Assembly: GCA_910579185.1 (NCBI GenBank)
Contig: CAJTTG010000001.1
Coordinates: 186,001-250,000 of the forward strand
Direction: 5' to 3'
Origin: an uncultured Muribaculaceae bacterium
Lineage (GTDB): Bacteria > Bacteroidota > Bacteroidia > Bacteroidales > Muribaculaceae
DNA length: 64,000 nucleotides
In this document: positions 1 to 8,400 of the stretch, piece by piece
How the letters are laid out: the number at the start of each line of letters is the position of its first letter
Numbering within the stretch: the stretch's first letter is position 1
Notes under the pieces: model-generated
What the model saw: the letters and a program-made list of their open reading frames with translations, nothing else
Told to the model about the DNA's origin: nothing
Databases searched by the model: none
Position numbers and translations under genes: made by a program

Positions 1-1328
1 TGCAATTCCCTCATGGCTTTTTCCGCTGCTTGCCGTGGTGTCATTTTCCCTTCGTCGACTATTCGGGAACAATCTTCCACAACGACAATTGCATCGTCCA
101 CAACGATAGCTATAGCAAGTACAAGGCCAAACAATGTCAGAGTGTTCAACGTAAAGCCGAATAGCTTCATGACGGCAAAGGTTGCGATCAGCGATACCGG
201 AATAGTGATCATCGGAATAATGACGGCTCTCCAGCTTTGAAGGAAAAGCAAGATAACCAGCATTACTATAAGAGTTGTCTCTACGAAAGTTACCAGCACA
301 TCATCAATAGATTCAGTGACGAAATCAGTCGAGTTCATGATCACTCTGTAGTGGATGCCTTCGGGGAAGTATTCCTGAAGATCATCAAGCTTCGCTTTAA
401 CCTTGGAGGCCACTTCAAGCGCATTGGCTCCCGGAAGTTGATATATGCCGAGAAGTCCGGCCTGATTTCCGCTGACGAGGGCATTGTTGCCGTAAGCTTC
501 GCTGCCAAGCTCTATTTTTGCGATATCCCGGAGCCGGAGCATTGATCCATCGGCTTCGGTTCGTAGCACAATATCGCCGAATTGTTCCGGTGTGGTCAGG
601 CGTCCGGTAGCTGTGAGGGTGTACTCAAACTGACTGGGATTTGTCGGGAGGGGAGAGGCTCCGACGGTTCCGGCCGATACCTGGATGTTTTGTGACTCTA
701 TCGCCGCGCTCACATCGGATGCTGTGATATTGCGTATGCGCATGAGATCCGGATTAAGCCACACACGCATGCTGTACTCTCCGGCTCCGAAAGCTCCGAC
801 TTGTCCCACACCATCCACACGCGACAATTCATCAACAAGATTCAGTTTTGCATAATTGGTCAGATATAGCGCATCATATCGCTGCGGATCATCGCTCTCC
901 AGAGCGATAAACATTATGATATTGCTCGAACGAGACATTACTTGCACGCCCTGTTGTTTTACGGATTCCGGGAGTGTTGGCTCGGCAAGTGACAGACGGT
1001 TTTGTACCTTTACGGTGGCCATGTCGAGATCTGTTCCATTTTCAAAGGTAATGGTCAGTGAATAGCTTCCGTCGGATCCAGATGATGAGCTCATGTACAT
1101 CATATCCTCCACACCATTGATCTGTTCTTCGATGGGTACACCTACTGTTGACGCGACAGTCGAGGCATCGGCACCGGGGTAGGTGGCGGAAACCATGACT
1201 GTTGGGGGTGTGATATCTGGATATTGGGCAACCGGAAGTGATTTCACCGTTAATAATCCGGCCATTATCATGAATACTGCCAGAACTATGGCAAATATCG
1301 GACGGTCAATGAAAAATTTTGAAAACAT
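1..1328 (-). CDS. RND-family multidrug efflux pump, inner-membrane subunit (3' part outside window)
   Basis: AcrB/MexB-type proton-driven pump that moves drugs or other hydrophobic compounds from the inner membrane and periplasm to the outer-membrane channel. The product starts MFSKFFIDRPIFA, the usual N-terminal cytoplasmic tag and first membrane helix of RND pumps. The visible 442 codons cover TM1, the first porter domain and TM2-TM4. The proton-relay pair of TM4 is present as Asp411-Asp412 in the motif AIVVDDAIVVVED, matching Asp407/408 of AcrB. The gene runs off the left edge, so about 600 residues are not visible. It starts 25 bases after the adaptor gene and is the third gene of the efflux operon. 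Family is certain; substrate cannot be told. Confidence 0.93.
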   Translation of the reverse strand, partial: MFSKFFIDRPIFAIVLAVFMIMAGLLTVKSLPVAQYPDITPPTVMVSATYPGADASTVASTVGVPIEEQINGVEDMMYMSSSSGSDGSYSLTITFENGTDLDMATVKVQNRLSLAEPTLPESVKQQGVQVMSRSSNIIMFIALESDDPQRYDALYLTNYAKLNLVDELSRVDGVGQVGAFGAGEYSMRVWLNPDLMRIRNITASDVSAAIESQNIQVSAGTVGASPLPTNPSQFEYTLTATGRLTTPEQFGDIVLRTEADGSMLRLRDIAKIELGSEAYGNNALVSGNQAGLLGIYQLPGANALEVASKVKAKLDDLQEYFPEGIHYRVIMNSTDFVTESIDDVLVTFVETTLIVMLVILLFLQSWRAVIIPMITIPVSLIATFAVMKLFGFTLNTLTLFGLVLAIAIVVDDAIVVVEDCSRIVDEGKMTPRQAAEKAMREL

Positions 1329-1352
1329 ACTCTTAGCTGATTTACGATAATG

Positions 1353-2474
1353 TTATTTTGTCTCGATCGGTTTGATCTGCATCCCGTTTCTGACCTTCAG
1401 CAATGCTTTATCAACATATCGGGTGCCGGGCTTCACACCATCCGTGACAATGCGCATAGAGTCCCGGACCACACTCCCGGCTTGAATCGGAGTATAGACA
1501 ACCTTGTTTGAGTCTGAGACAGCATAAATATATTTTCCAAGCTGGTCAGTGGCAATGGATGCGTCTTTTACGAGTATGGCCTTGGGGTCGGATTCTGATG
1601 GCAGGTTGATGCTGACATACATGCCGTCCTGGAGTCGGCCATTGTGATTGTCAACATTTGCACGGAGAGTCAGAGTGCCGGTGGACTGATCAACCTCCGG
1701 AGATATGTAGGATAGTTTTGCAATGTAGTTTCCTTTGATGTCCTGTTCGAAATACAGTGGGATGGAGTCTAAATCTATTTTGTCAGACTCTTTTCCAAGC
1801 AATATTTTCTGCATTGATTTGTCGTCAATATAGAACTCGGCAAACATTGTTGCATCTTCATATAGATTAGCCAGCACTACCGGAGATCCGGCTCCGCTTA
1901 CATATGCTCCCACGCTCATTGTCGGTGCTGAGACATGTCCGCTATATGGCGCGCGGATTGAGCAGTAGCTCAATTGTTTTCTTGCTGTCTCCAGTTGCGC
2001 CCGAGCCGTCTTTATTGAAGCCTCGGCCTGCTCAAGGGTGCTCTTGGCTTTATTGACCTCCATCACGGACACGGCGTCGCTTTTTAATGCTTTCTGCATT
2101 GCTGAATATTGTTGCTCGGCATAGTCACGGCTACTTATTGCTGAACTCAGTGCGGCTTCTGCCTGATTGACCTGATCCCGATATTCCGTGTCGTCAATGC
2201 TGAATAATAGTTGCCCTTTCTCCACGAACTGTCCATCTTCATAATATTTCCCTTTCAGATATCCATCAACCCGGCCAACGAGCGGCACCATATTGTTGGC
2301 CTTCAGGATTCCGGGATAGGTATGATAGATGACTACGGAGTCTTGAACAGCTTTTGCAACTGAGACTTCCGGAATTGAGTCGTCGGATTTTTCCGCAGTT
2401 TTTTTGCACGATGCTGAACTGATTGTCAATGCTGCAATGGCAATCAATATGGAGTATCTGGTTTTCTGTTTCAT
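1353..2474 (-). CDS. RND efflux periplasmic adaptor (membrane fusion protein) lipoprotein
   Basis: AcrA/MexA-type adaptor that bridges the RND pump and the outer-membrane channel in the periplasm. 373 residues, normal for the family. The N-terminus is a lipoprotein signal with a lipobox ending in Cys23 (SSASC), so the protein is probably acylated and anchored in a membrane. The order is a biotinyl-lipoyl half motif (about 60-100), a long alpha-helical hairpin rich in Ala, Gln and Glu (about 105-170), the second lipoyl half (IRAPYSGHVS), then beta-barrel and membrane-proximal domains. It lies between the channel gene (27 bases upstream) and the pump gene (24 bases downstream), all on the minus strand. 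Confidence 0.93.
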   Translation of the reverse strand: MKQKTRYSILIAIAALTISSASCKKTAEKSDDSIPEVSVAKAVQDSVVIYHTYPGILKANNMVPLVGRVDGYLKGKYYEDGQFVEKGQLLFSIDDTEYRDQVNQAEAALSSAISSRDYAEQQYSAMQKALKSDAVSVMEVNKAKSTLEQAEASIKTARAQLETARKQLSYCSIRAPYSGHVSAPTMSVGAYVSGAGSPVVLANLYEDATMFAEFYIDDKSMQKILLGKESDKIDLDSIPLYFEQDIKGNYIAKLSYISPEVDQSTGTLTLRANVDNHNGRLQDGMYVSINLPSESDPKAILVKDASIATDQLGKYIYAVSDSNKVVYTPIQAGSVVRDSMRIVTDGVKPGTRYVDKALLKVRNGMQIKPIETK

Positions 2475-2501
2475 CGCAATAATATTTTAAGTCATTTTCA
2501 T

Positions 2502-3893
2502 TCAATTTTGGATCCAGCCACCGCCGAGTGCTTTGTATATGCGGATCAGCTGGCTTGATGCCGTTCCCTGTGCGTTGGCCAGTTCGTCGGTATACTGCAG
2601 CAGGTTGATCTGAGCCTGTGCAACACTGAGGAAGTCGGTCAACCCCTGTTTATATAGATCGAGCGATAGATCAAGTTCACGTTGTGATTGCTCCACGACC
2701 TTCTCCAGTGAGATCACAGCCCTATATTGTCCGCTGTATGTCACCATTGCATTGTCAGCTTCCTCCACGGCGGTCATGACGGCAAGCTCGTATGACTCCG
2801 CAGCAATCCGCATATTTTCTCTTGCAGAAGCTAAAGCGGCATTTCTGGCGAACCCGTCAAATATGGTCCATGAAATTTTCGGACCAATATTATAGGTCAG
2901 CGAACGCGATTCGAACAGATCACCGGCATTATGCGCCGCAACGCCTATGGATCCGCTCAAAGAAAGTGTCGGTAGGAAATTGCGCTTTTCAACTCCTGCC
3001 GCTGCGGCAGCAGCCGCCAGTTCATATTCAGCAGCCTGCACATCGGGGCGACGGCGCAATATGTCAGCCGGAATGCCGACGGGGATTAGCCGCTTGTAAT
3101 CCGGGATCGGCTTTACATTGTCAAGAAGTGGCATGATATCATCGGTATATGAACCGGTGAGCAATGCAAGGGCATTTATTGTTGTGGATATGCTGGCCTG
3201 TAATGTCGGGATTGAAGCTTCCGTAGAATAGTATATCGTGGATGCCTGAGCAACATCCAATCCGGAATTCAGGCCGGCTTCATGGCGTGCGCGTGCGATA
3301 TGAAGTACGGTGTCTTGCTTGCTCATGTTATCGCGTGCAACCTGCAATCGGGATTGAAGAGTGCGGTATTGTACGTAGGTCTCTCCGATCTCGGCACACA
3401 GGCTGTTCATCACGGCAAGATAGTCGGCACGTGAGGCTTGGTATTCCGATTTACTTTGCTTCACCTTGGCTCTCACTCTCCCGAACACATCGATTTCCCA
3501 TGCCATATCAATTCCGGCCGAAAAATAGTCAATGTTCTCAGCCGGCACAGAAATAGAGGTTGTGTTGCCGGATTGCCGGTTCTTTGTCCAGCCTGCGGAT
3601 ATCGAAAACTGAGGGTAATATCCCGATTTGGCCTGACGTATTGCTTGGCGGGCCATTTCTATACGATGTGCGGCGATGGCCACGTTGAAATTATTATCAA
3701 TGCCGCGGCTGATCAGCGAGTCAAGGACCGGATCTCCGAACTCATCCCACCAGCGGTCGGTAGCCGGAAGGGTCTGACTCTTCTCCGGAGTGTAAATCCA
3801 TTTGTCCGGTATGCTGTCTGTTGCGTATGAATCCTGACCGAAAACACTTGATGACGATGCGAGGATAAATAATAGGGAAATTATAGATCTCAT
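2502..3893 (-). CDS. outer-membrane efflux channel, TolC/NodT (OprM-like) family
   Basis: Outer-membrane factor that forms the trimeric exit duct of the tripartite efflux system. The start at 3893 gives MRSIISLLFILASSSSVFGQ, a clean signal peptide; an upstream in-frame GTG at 3926 is less likely because it would put a perfect inverted repeat inside the coding sequence. The protein shows two repeated outer-membrane-efflux domains with long Ala/Gln-rich helices and the motif IPADILRRRPDVQAAEYELAAA typical of the NodT group. No lipobox Cys is seen at the signal cleavage site, unlike many NodT proteins. First gene of the operon, followed by adaptor and pump. Confidence 0.92.
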   Translation of the reverse strand: MRSIISLLFILASSSSVFGQDSYATDSIPDKWIYTPEKSQTLPATDRWWDEFGDPVLDSLISRGIDNNFNVAIAAHRIEMARQAIRQAKSGYYPQFSISAGWTKNRQSGNTTSISVPAENIDYFSAGIDMAWEIDVFGRVRAKVKQSKSEYQASRADYLAVMNSLCAEIGETYVQYRTLQSRLQVARDNMSKQDTVLHIARARHEAGLNSGLDVAQASTIYYSTEASIPTLQASISTTINALALLTGSYTDDIMPLLDNVKPIPDYKRLIPVGIPADILRRRPDVQAAEYELAAAAAAAGVEKRNFLPTLSLSGSIGVAAHNAGDLFESRSLTYNIGPKISWTIFDGFARNAALASARENMRIAAESYELAVMTAVEEADNAMVTYSGQYRAVISLEKVVEQSQRELDLSLDLYKQGLTDFLSVAQAQINLLQYTDELANAQGTASSQLIRIYKALGGGWIQN

Positions 3894-3902
3894 AAATTGA
3901 TA

Positions 3903-3923
3903 GTTATAACACGAAATTATAAC
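3903..3923. promoter_or_regulatory. palindromic operator-like site before the efflux operon
   Basis: Perfect 7-base inverted repeat GTTATAA and TTATAAC separated by 7 bases (cacgaaa on the plus strand), ending 10 bases before the start codon of the channel gene. Size and symmetry fit a dimeric repressor site that would block transcription or early elongation of the efflux operon. No regulator gene lies next to it in the window. Being AT-rich, part of the symmetry could be chance. Confidence 0.4.
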
Positions 3924-4074
3924 CATTCAATTTGCAGGGAGGTTTATGATTGGAAGCGTTTTTTAACTTAAAATAATTATTAGTTTTTATTGGTAGATAC
4001 ATGTCGACAGGTCTTTTAGCAAGGCCTCATCCAAAATAAGAGTAACTTTAATAGAATCACTTACATTTGACGAT

Positions 4075-4434
4075 GTGGTTGAGTATCTGATCTACGCCCA
4101 TGCGTGCAATCTGCTACTCATCAACATCGCCAATCCTGAGGAAACATCAGTCCGGGAGTATGCTTTTGCTCTTGACAATGCACTGCATGAGGCTCAGACT
4201 CTCAACTTCGACGGAGTTGTCGATATACTCACAACCTGCAATTTTGTTCCGGAAATACGGGAGAAAGACCGATTGGAGCAATCCCTTTCTCAACTATTGC
4301 CTAAAATTACCAACCGGAAATATCTACTGACCTGTATCCTGTGTAATACCAACGAAGGGGATAGCAACCCGATGAAATTGCAAGAGTTCATTAACATTAA
4401 AAACCCTCAACCGCTGCAACGGTCAAGGGTTTAA
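4075..4434 (+). CDS. unrecognised small protein, possibly a 5'-truncated gene
   Basis: 119 residues from a GTG start (VVEYLIYAHACNLLLIN...). I do not recognise the family. It is predicted mostly helical, with no signal peptide or clear membrane segment, and its codon use looks like that of neighbouring genes. The reading frame stays open upstream to about 3997 without an ATG; an ATG at 4001 lies in a different frame and stops after 12 codons, so a single indel may have cut off the original start. The last ten codons lie inside a hairpin that looks like a terminator for the opposite strand. It stands alone between the efflux operon and a degraded integrase, so it may be a relic. Whether it is expressed is open. 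Confidence 0.45.
   Translation: MVEYLIYAHACNLLLINIANPEETSVREYAFALDNALHEAQTLNFDGVVDILTTCNFVPEIREKDRLEQSLSQLLPKITNRKYLLTCILCNTNEGDSNPMKLQEFINIKNPQPLQRSRV
4401..4432 (-). terminator. rho-independent terminator read from the minus strand
   Basis: Hairpin with arms AAACCCT-nn-ACCG and CGGT-nn-AGGGTTT around a short loop. On the minus strand the last arm runs into TTTTT before AATG, a usable T-tract. On the plus strand the hairpin is followed by AAGG, so it works better for leftward transcription. It overlaps the end of the plus-strand gene at 4075-4434. Confidence 0.5.
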
Positions 4435-4622
4435 GGTTGAAAAGTAATTCCGCCGCTTTCCAATCTTTATTAACCAGTCGCGGCGAGCCTTTTCTATCTT
4501 ATGAGATGCGAAATTTCTTTTAAGGTAGGCAAATGTGCGGTTAAAATAATATTCCGTCGCTGATGCCTGGGGGTGCAAATGGCTGTAGTGGTCGAATTCA
4601 CAAGCCCCCGAATCGGCTCAGC
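4423..4622 (-). other. possible short transcript between a promoter and a terminator
   Basis: About 200 bases on the minus strand bounded by a promoter-like sequence (4627-4658) and a terminator-like hairpin (4401-4432). There is no convincing gene: one frame is open from 4617 to 4423 but contains no ATG. The 5' part holds complementary segments (GTAGTG with CACTAC; GGGGG with CCCCC) that interleave and could form a pseudoknot. It is therefore a candidate small RNA, or simply debris left by the element whose integrase remnant lies beside it. Low confidence. Confidence 0.22.
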
Positions 4623-4623
4623 A

Positions 4624-5161
4624 CTACAAAGATAATACAAACTTTGCAAAGATGCAAAAGCCCTCCGTTGCATTTTCATAATTCTTTTCTCGCAGCCATA
4701 GTGCGAATCCAAGGATGGTGGGCCTTGTCATGGAATTCATTATTGTTTTGGATGGGATTTTTGCAGCTATTCTTTCAAATCGGCGTCTATACGCGACTTT
4801 AGATCCATCCGTTTGAACAATAAGGTCGATATACTCTTCAAAAACGGATAGTAGGGAACGGTGTGATTGATTGTCCGAACCGGTTATCAGTTGCACAAGT
4901 TTGGAGGCCGTCAATACGGCATAATAATCCAGAGAATCAATCGTACTGATAGTGTTGTAGGATTTTACGTAGTTTCGTATTGAGATAAGCTGCATCAGAT
5001 CGCTTGACTATCCATCCGTTACAAAACTCATTTTCGGAGTTGATTACGATGTCCGTAATGATGTATCTGACGCCACCGTTATGCGAAATGGAAATGCGGA
5101 CTTTGTGACGGCCATCTTTTAATATTTTGGCCGGAATTATAACTGCTGATATATTAGCCAT
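4624..5161 (-). pseudogene. tyrosine recombinase (integrase) remnant, frameshifted and C-terminally truncated
   Basis: The first frame (5161 to 4937) reads MANISAVIIPAKILKDGRHKVRIS... with the features of the Arm-type DNA-binding N-terminus of Bacteroidota tyrosine recombinases, including VKRSDAAYLNTKLRKIL. Near 4940-4960 the similarity passes into another frame, which continues as a core-binding (SAM-like) domain (LLSVFEEYIDLI, TILGFALWLREKN) and ends at a TAG at 4624. The whole catalytic domain (R...HxxR...Y) is missing. A frameshift plus loss of about 200 residues makes it a dead gene, most likely what is left of an integrated element. Confidence 0.72.
4627..4658 (-). promoter_or_regulatory. 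Bacteroidota-type promoter, minus strand
   Basis: On the minus strand TTTG (4655-4658), 20 bases, then TATCTTTG (4627-4634), a match to the TTTG-N19/20-TAnnTTTG consensus. It would start transcription near 4620, reading left into the non-coding stretch that ends at the 4401-4432 hairpin. It lies inside the tail of the integrase remnant. Confidence 0.4.
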
Positions 5162-5373
5162 TTATAAAAATGATTTAATAAAATTTTAGGAAAAGTGTTA
5201 AAATTTTTCCGACAATAAAAAGGAAAAGTAAAAGCCCAAAAAACGGGGTTTCGGCGAGTTTTCGACAAGCGCAGAGCATCAAAAGTAGGCCGTTTTTACG
5301 ATAGCATTACTATTATATCTGCGTAAAGTTCAGCTAATTACCACAAAACAAGCAGTTTTAAGGGGTATATAAA

Positions 5374-5405
5374 GAAAAAAATTACTCGTCATCACGACGA
5401 ATAAT
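5374..5405 (-). terminator. terminator of the alpha-2-macroglobulin gene
   Basis: On the minus strand ATTATTCGTC, a 5-base loop, GACGAGTAAT, then seven T. One mismatch in a 10-base-pair stem. It lies about 85 bases after the stop codon of the macroglobulin gene. Confidence 0.7.
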
Positions 5406-5459
5406 CTTCTTACCTTAAATCTAATACCATGAAAAACTGATGCAAAGTTAAGCTAAATA

Positions 5460-5479
5460 AATATGTTGTACAACATATT
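5460..5479. repeat. 20-base perfect palindrome
   Basis: Half-site AATATGTTGT followed directly by its complement ACAACATATT, with no spacer. It sits 10 bases after the stop codon of the macroglobulin gene. It could be a protein-binding site, a recombination core of the lost element, or a hairpin in the 3' untranslated region. Confidence 0.5.
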
Positions 5480-5489
5480 GAGCTTGTAT

Positions 5490-8400
5490 TTAGGGTTTTT
5501 TAACTAAATTTTCGCCGACATTGATTATAGTTCCAGAGGAGTGCGCTGATAGTTCTGGAGCATATTGGCTTTGGATCGTGGCGATACCGGATGAAAATTC
5601 ACCGGCATTATTCACCCATAATTCATATTCAAGCAAGTATGTTCCCTTTGGCATATTAGTGACAAATATATTTGTGAATGCATCGCGGTTCTCTCTATAA
5701 AAGCATAGCCCTTCTGAATAGATCGGAGTCGGAAGCTGCTCAACCGGTTCGAGGCATGCGGCGCGGTCATCAGTAATTGCCATATACTGCATATCTCGGG
5801 TAGCATGTATGAGCAATTGAACCTTAACCCTGTCGCCGACCTTGAAGTCGGAGGATTTAATCCATTCAGTTCCGTCGGCTTTAAAATATTTCTTCTCTAT
5901 ACTTACGGCTTCACACGATGACGGCTCTACCATATCCATCTTTTTGATTGATCGGCTATAGACGGCTCCCCAGGATGGAGTGCCGGTACTCTTATTGATT
6001 GTCAATATGGCTCCCGATGGATTCATATCTGTGATGTTCTTCCGGAAATCACCGATTAACGAATCGTTATACTTGAAATCGATAGCACTACCGTCAATAT
6101 CCATTGAAACTTCTGATGCTTTATTGAGCCACTTGGGAGATGTTTTGATTATGGCTGCTATAATCTGGGTGGTCATTGAGCCTGAACCCCAGTTTTGAGC
6201 CTCTTTCTGTAGAATGAGCCACTGGCGGATCAAATCAATATCGGTGCTCTGCGGTTCAATTGTGTACAATGTCAGCAGGGCGTCAGAAGCGACTCCGAGT
6301 TGCAGAAGGGATCCTCCGAAAGAATCGCCAAGTGATGGCCACCACATTCCCTTTGTTGCAGAGCATTCGGCATATTCTTTAAGTGATGCCAGAACGGTTC
6401 GGGACAGTTGCTTATATCCATTGTTATATAGCAATCGGGCGGCTACGGCTTTATCTCCTACAGAATATTTCTTCCAATTTTTCACTATTTTCTGAATTTC
6501 ATTGGAAATAATTCGTTTGCCTTCCGCCGATGGGGTGAATGATGGCCACTGATCACGGATTATCAGGAATTTACGGAATGATGACGTGGGATATTTTTTG
6601 TACTGCTTGACAACTTCCTTTTGATCCCAATCCAATGCCTGTTCAATCATTTTCGCCAATTCCTTGTCTTTAGGCATGTAGCCGAGTTGATTCAGATAGC
6701 CAAAGGTGTATAACGCATCTTCGGTAGCCCATTGTGACGTGGTTTCGGATTGGTTGATCCATGCCCAACCTCCATTATCGCGTTGCAGTTTCTTTAATAA
6801 TCCTATGGCGGCAGAATAAACTTCGGAAATCTCTTTTTTATCAAAGAGCAATGCAAGTCGTTGCATGCGTTCAGTGTCATTCATTGCATCAACCATCCAT
6901 GGTGTGGCTTGCAGGAGGATTGTTTTCAGATCACTGTTGCGTTGGAGCATGGACACAAGTGTTGAATCAGAGCGATCGCTTGATGTCCATTGACGAAGTG
7001 CTTCATCTATTGCCGGATAATCTTTCAGCAATCCTTCTGCAACTGCTGCCGAGAATATAGCATTTGAAGCATCGGAAGGGGTGCTCATCTGGCCTGACCT
7101 CAAACCGGGTAGGGCGGTGACTGCCAGCCATGTCGGATTGTCGCAGTACTGGAGAGTGACGTTGGCTTCAGTTCCAGTTTCCGGCAATTTCATGTTGAAC
7201 GTTGTGCTGTCCGGGGATATATAGAATGGGAGGGTTTCTATCACCGGAGTGGTGGATTGCAGGATCGGGATGACTGACTGCTCTCCATCAGCAAATGTAG
7301 CCGAGGCACTTTTGACTCTATACCCTACAAATGTCATATCCTCCGGGGCGAAGAATCGGATAGATGCTGTTGCCGTGTTATTTGCTTTAACCGTCTGGCA
7401 TATCGTTGTATCTGATATTATCTTCTCATTGGTCGGATTAAATAGTTCTATAGTCGTTGAGATACTCTCATCGCTATCCGAGTTGTTCATGACCAATGCG
7501 TTGATATCAATTGAATCGCCGGTCCTGACAAAACGGGGAAGGTTAGGTTGAACCATAACAGGTTTGTTAGCTATGATATTTGCCGAATATAGATCGGTCA
7601 GCAGGCTGTCGGTAAATGCAAGCGCGCGCAGTTTCCATGTCGTATTGGCGTTTGGCACTCGGAAACTTACCGAAAGTCGACCTTCGCTATCGGTATTCAA
7701 TGTTGGCTTATAAAATGCCAGTGGAGTCTCCGACTCGCGATATTCAAAAACAGGATTGTTATTCGTAGGGTTCTGTTGTTCACCCCTTATATTAAATTCC
7801 GGAGTTGTGGCAATCTCGTCTATTGATAGGGTTTCCTCATGAGCGGCTGTGGGCATAGAGTAATCGACAATGTCCATCGCTCCGCTGGATGCAGATTTCA
7901 ACATCATTCGATTTCGTCCAAAACTTAGCCTGTAATTGTTGAATAATGGATATCCGTACAACTTGAATCGCGGAGTGCTATGGCTTGTGCACATTGCGGA
8001 TGTATAAGGAAGCAGGATGCGATATGAATAGGAGCCCTCTCCGACAAATTCAACATTTGTTTTGTAGATATAATCATGTCGTTTGATATAATTCCAGGAA
8101 TCAGATCTGAGCGCATCAAGGGCGCTATTATACATATCCATAATTAAGGCTGCGGATGTGGATGTGCTGTCCTGATTGACAACACGGAATGTCCATGTCT
8201 CCTCATTGCCGGGAATAACCTTGTCTCTAAATGTTTCTGCAATTATTTTTATTGATTGTGCTTTATTGTATTTTAGATCTAAATTATATTCATACTTACA
8301 AAAATTCTGTATCGTAATTAAATTGATGTTCGGAGAGATAAGATCGGCAGGCACTGAAATATTCAATGTATGCATTCCGGATTTGGTTTTTATCCATTCC

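Larger units (their letters stand above)
5162..5489. other. AT-rich intergenic region without genes
   Basis: About 330 bases between the integrase remnant and the alpha-2-macroglobulin gene. No credible gene is seen. It holds a terminator for the macroglobulin gene (5374-5405) and a 20-base perfect palindrome (5460-5479). The rest is AT-rich with no other structure that I can support. Confidence 0.6.

Noticed and set aside
1..1065. Several short plus-strand frames in the first kilobase
   Set aside because: The minus strand carries an uninterrupted RND pump frame with its key Asp pair, so these are shadows.
4560..4630. Possible tmRNA fragment or tRNA-like attachment site
   Set aside because: The stretch has TTCGA-like words and a G-run, but no T-arm stem, no CCA-type end and no tag-peptide codons that fit tmRNA on either strand.
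4494..4712. 72-codon minus-strand frame overlapping the integrase remnant
   Set aside because: Uses a different frame from the integrase similarity and spans the promoter and integrase tail; no family features.
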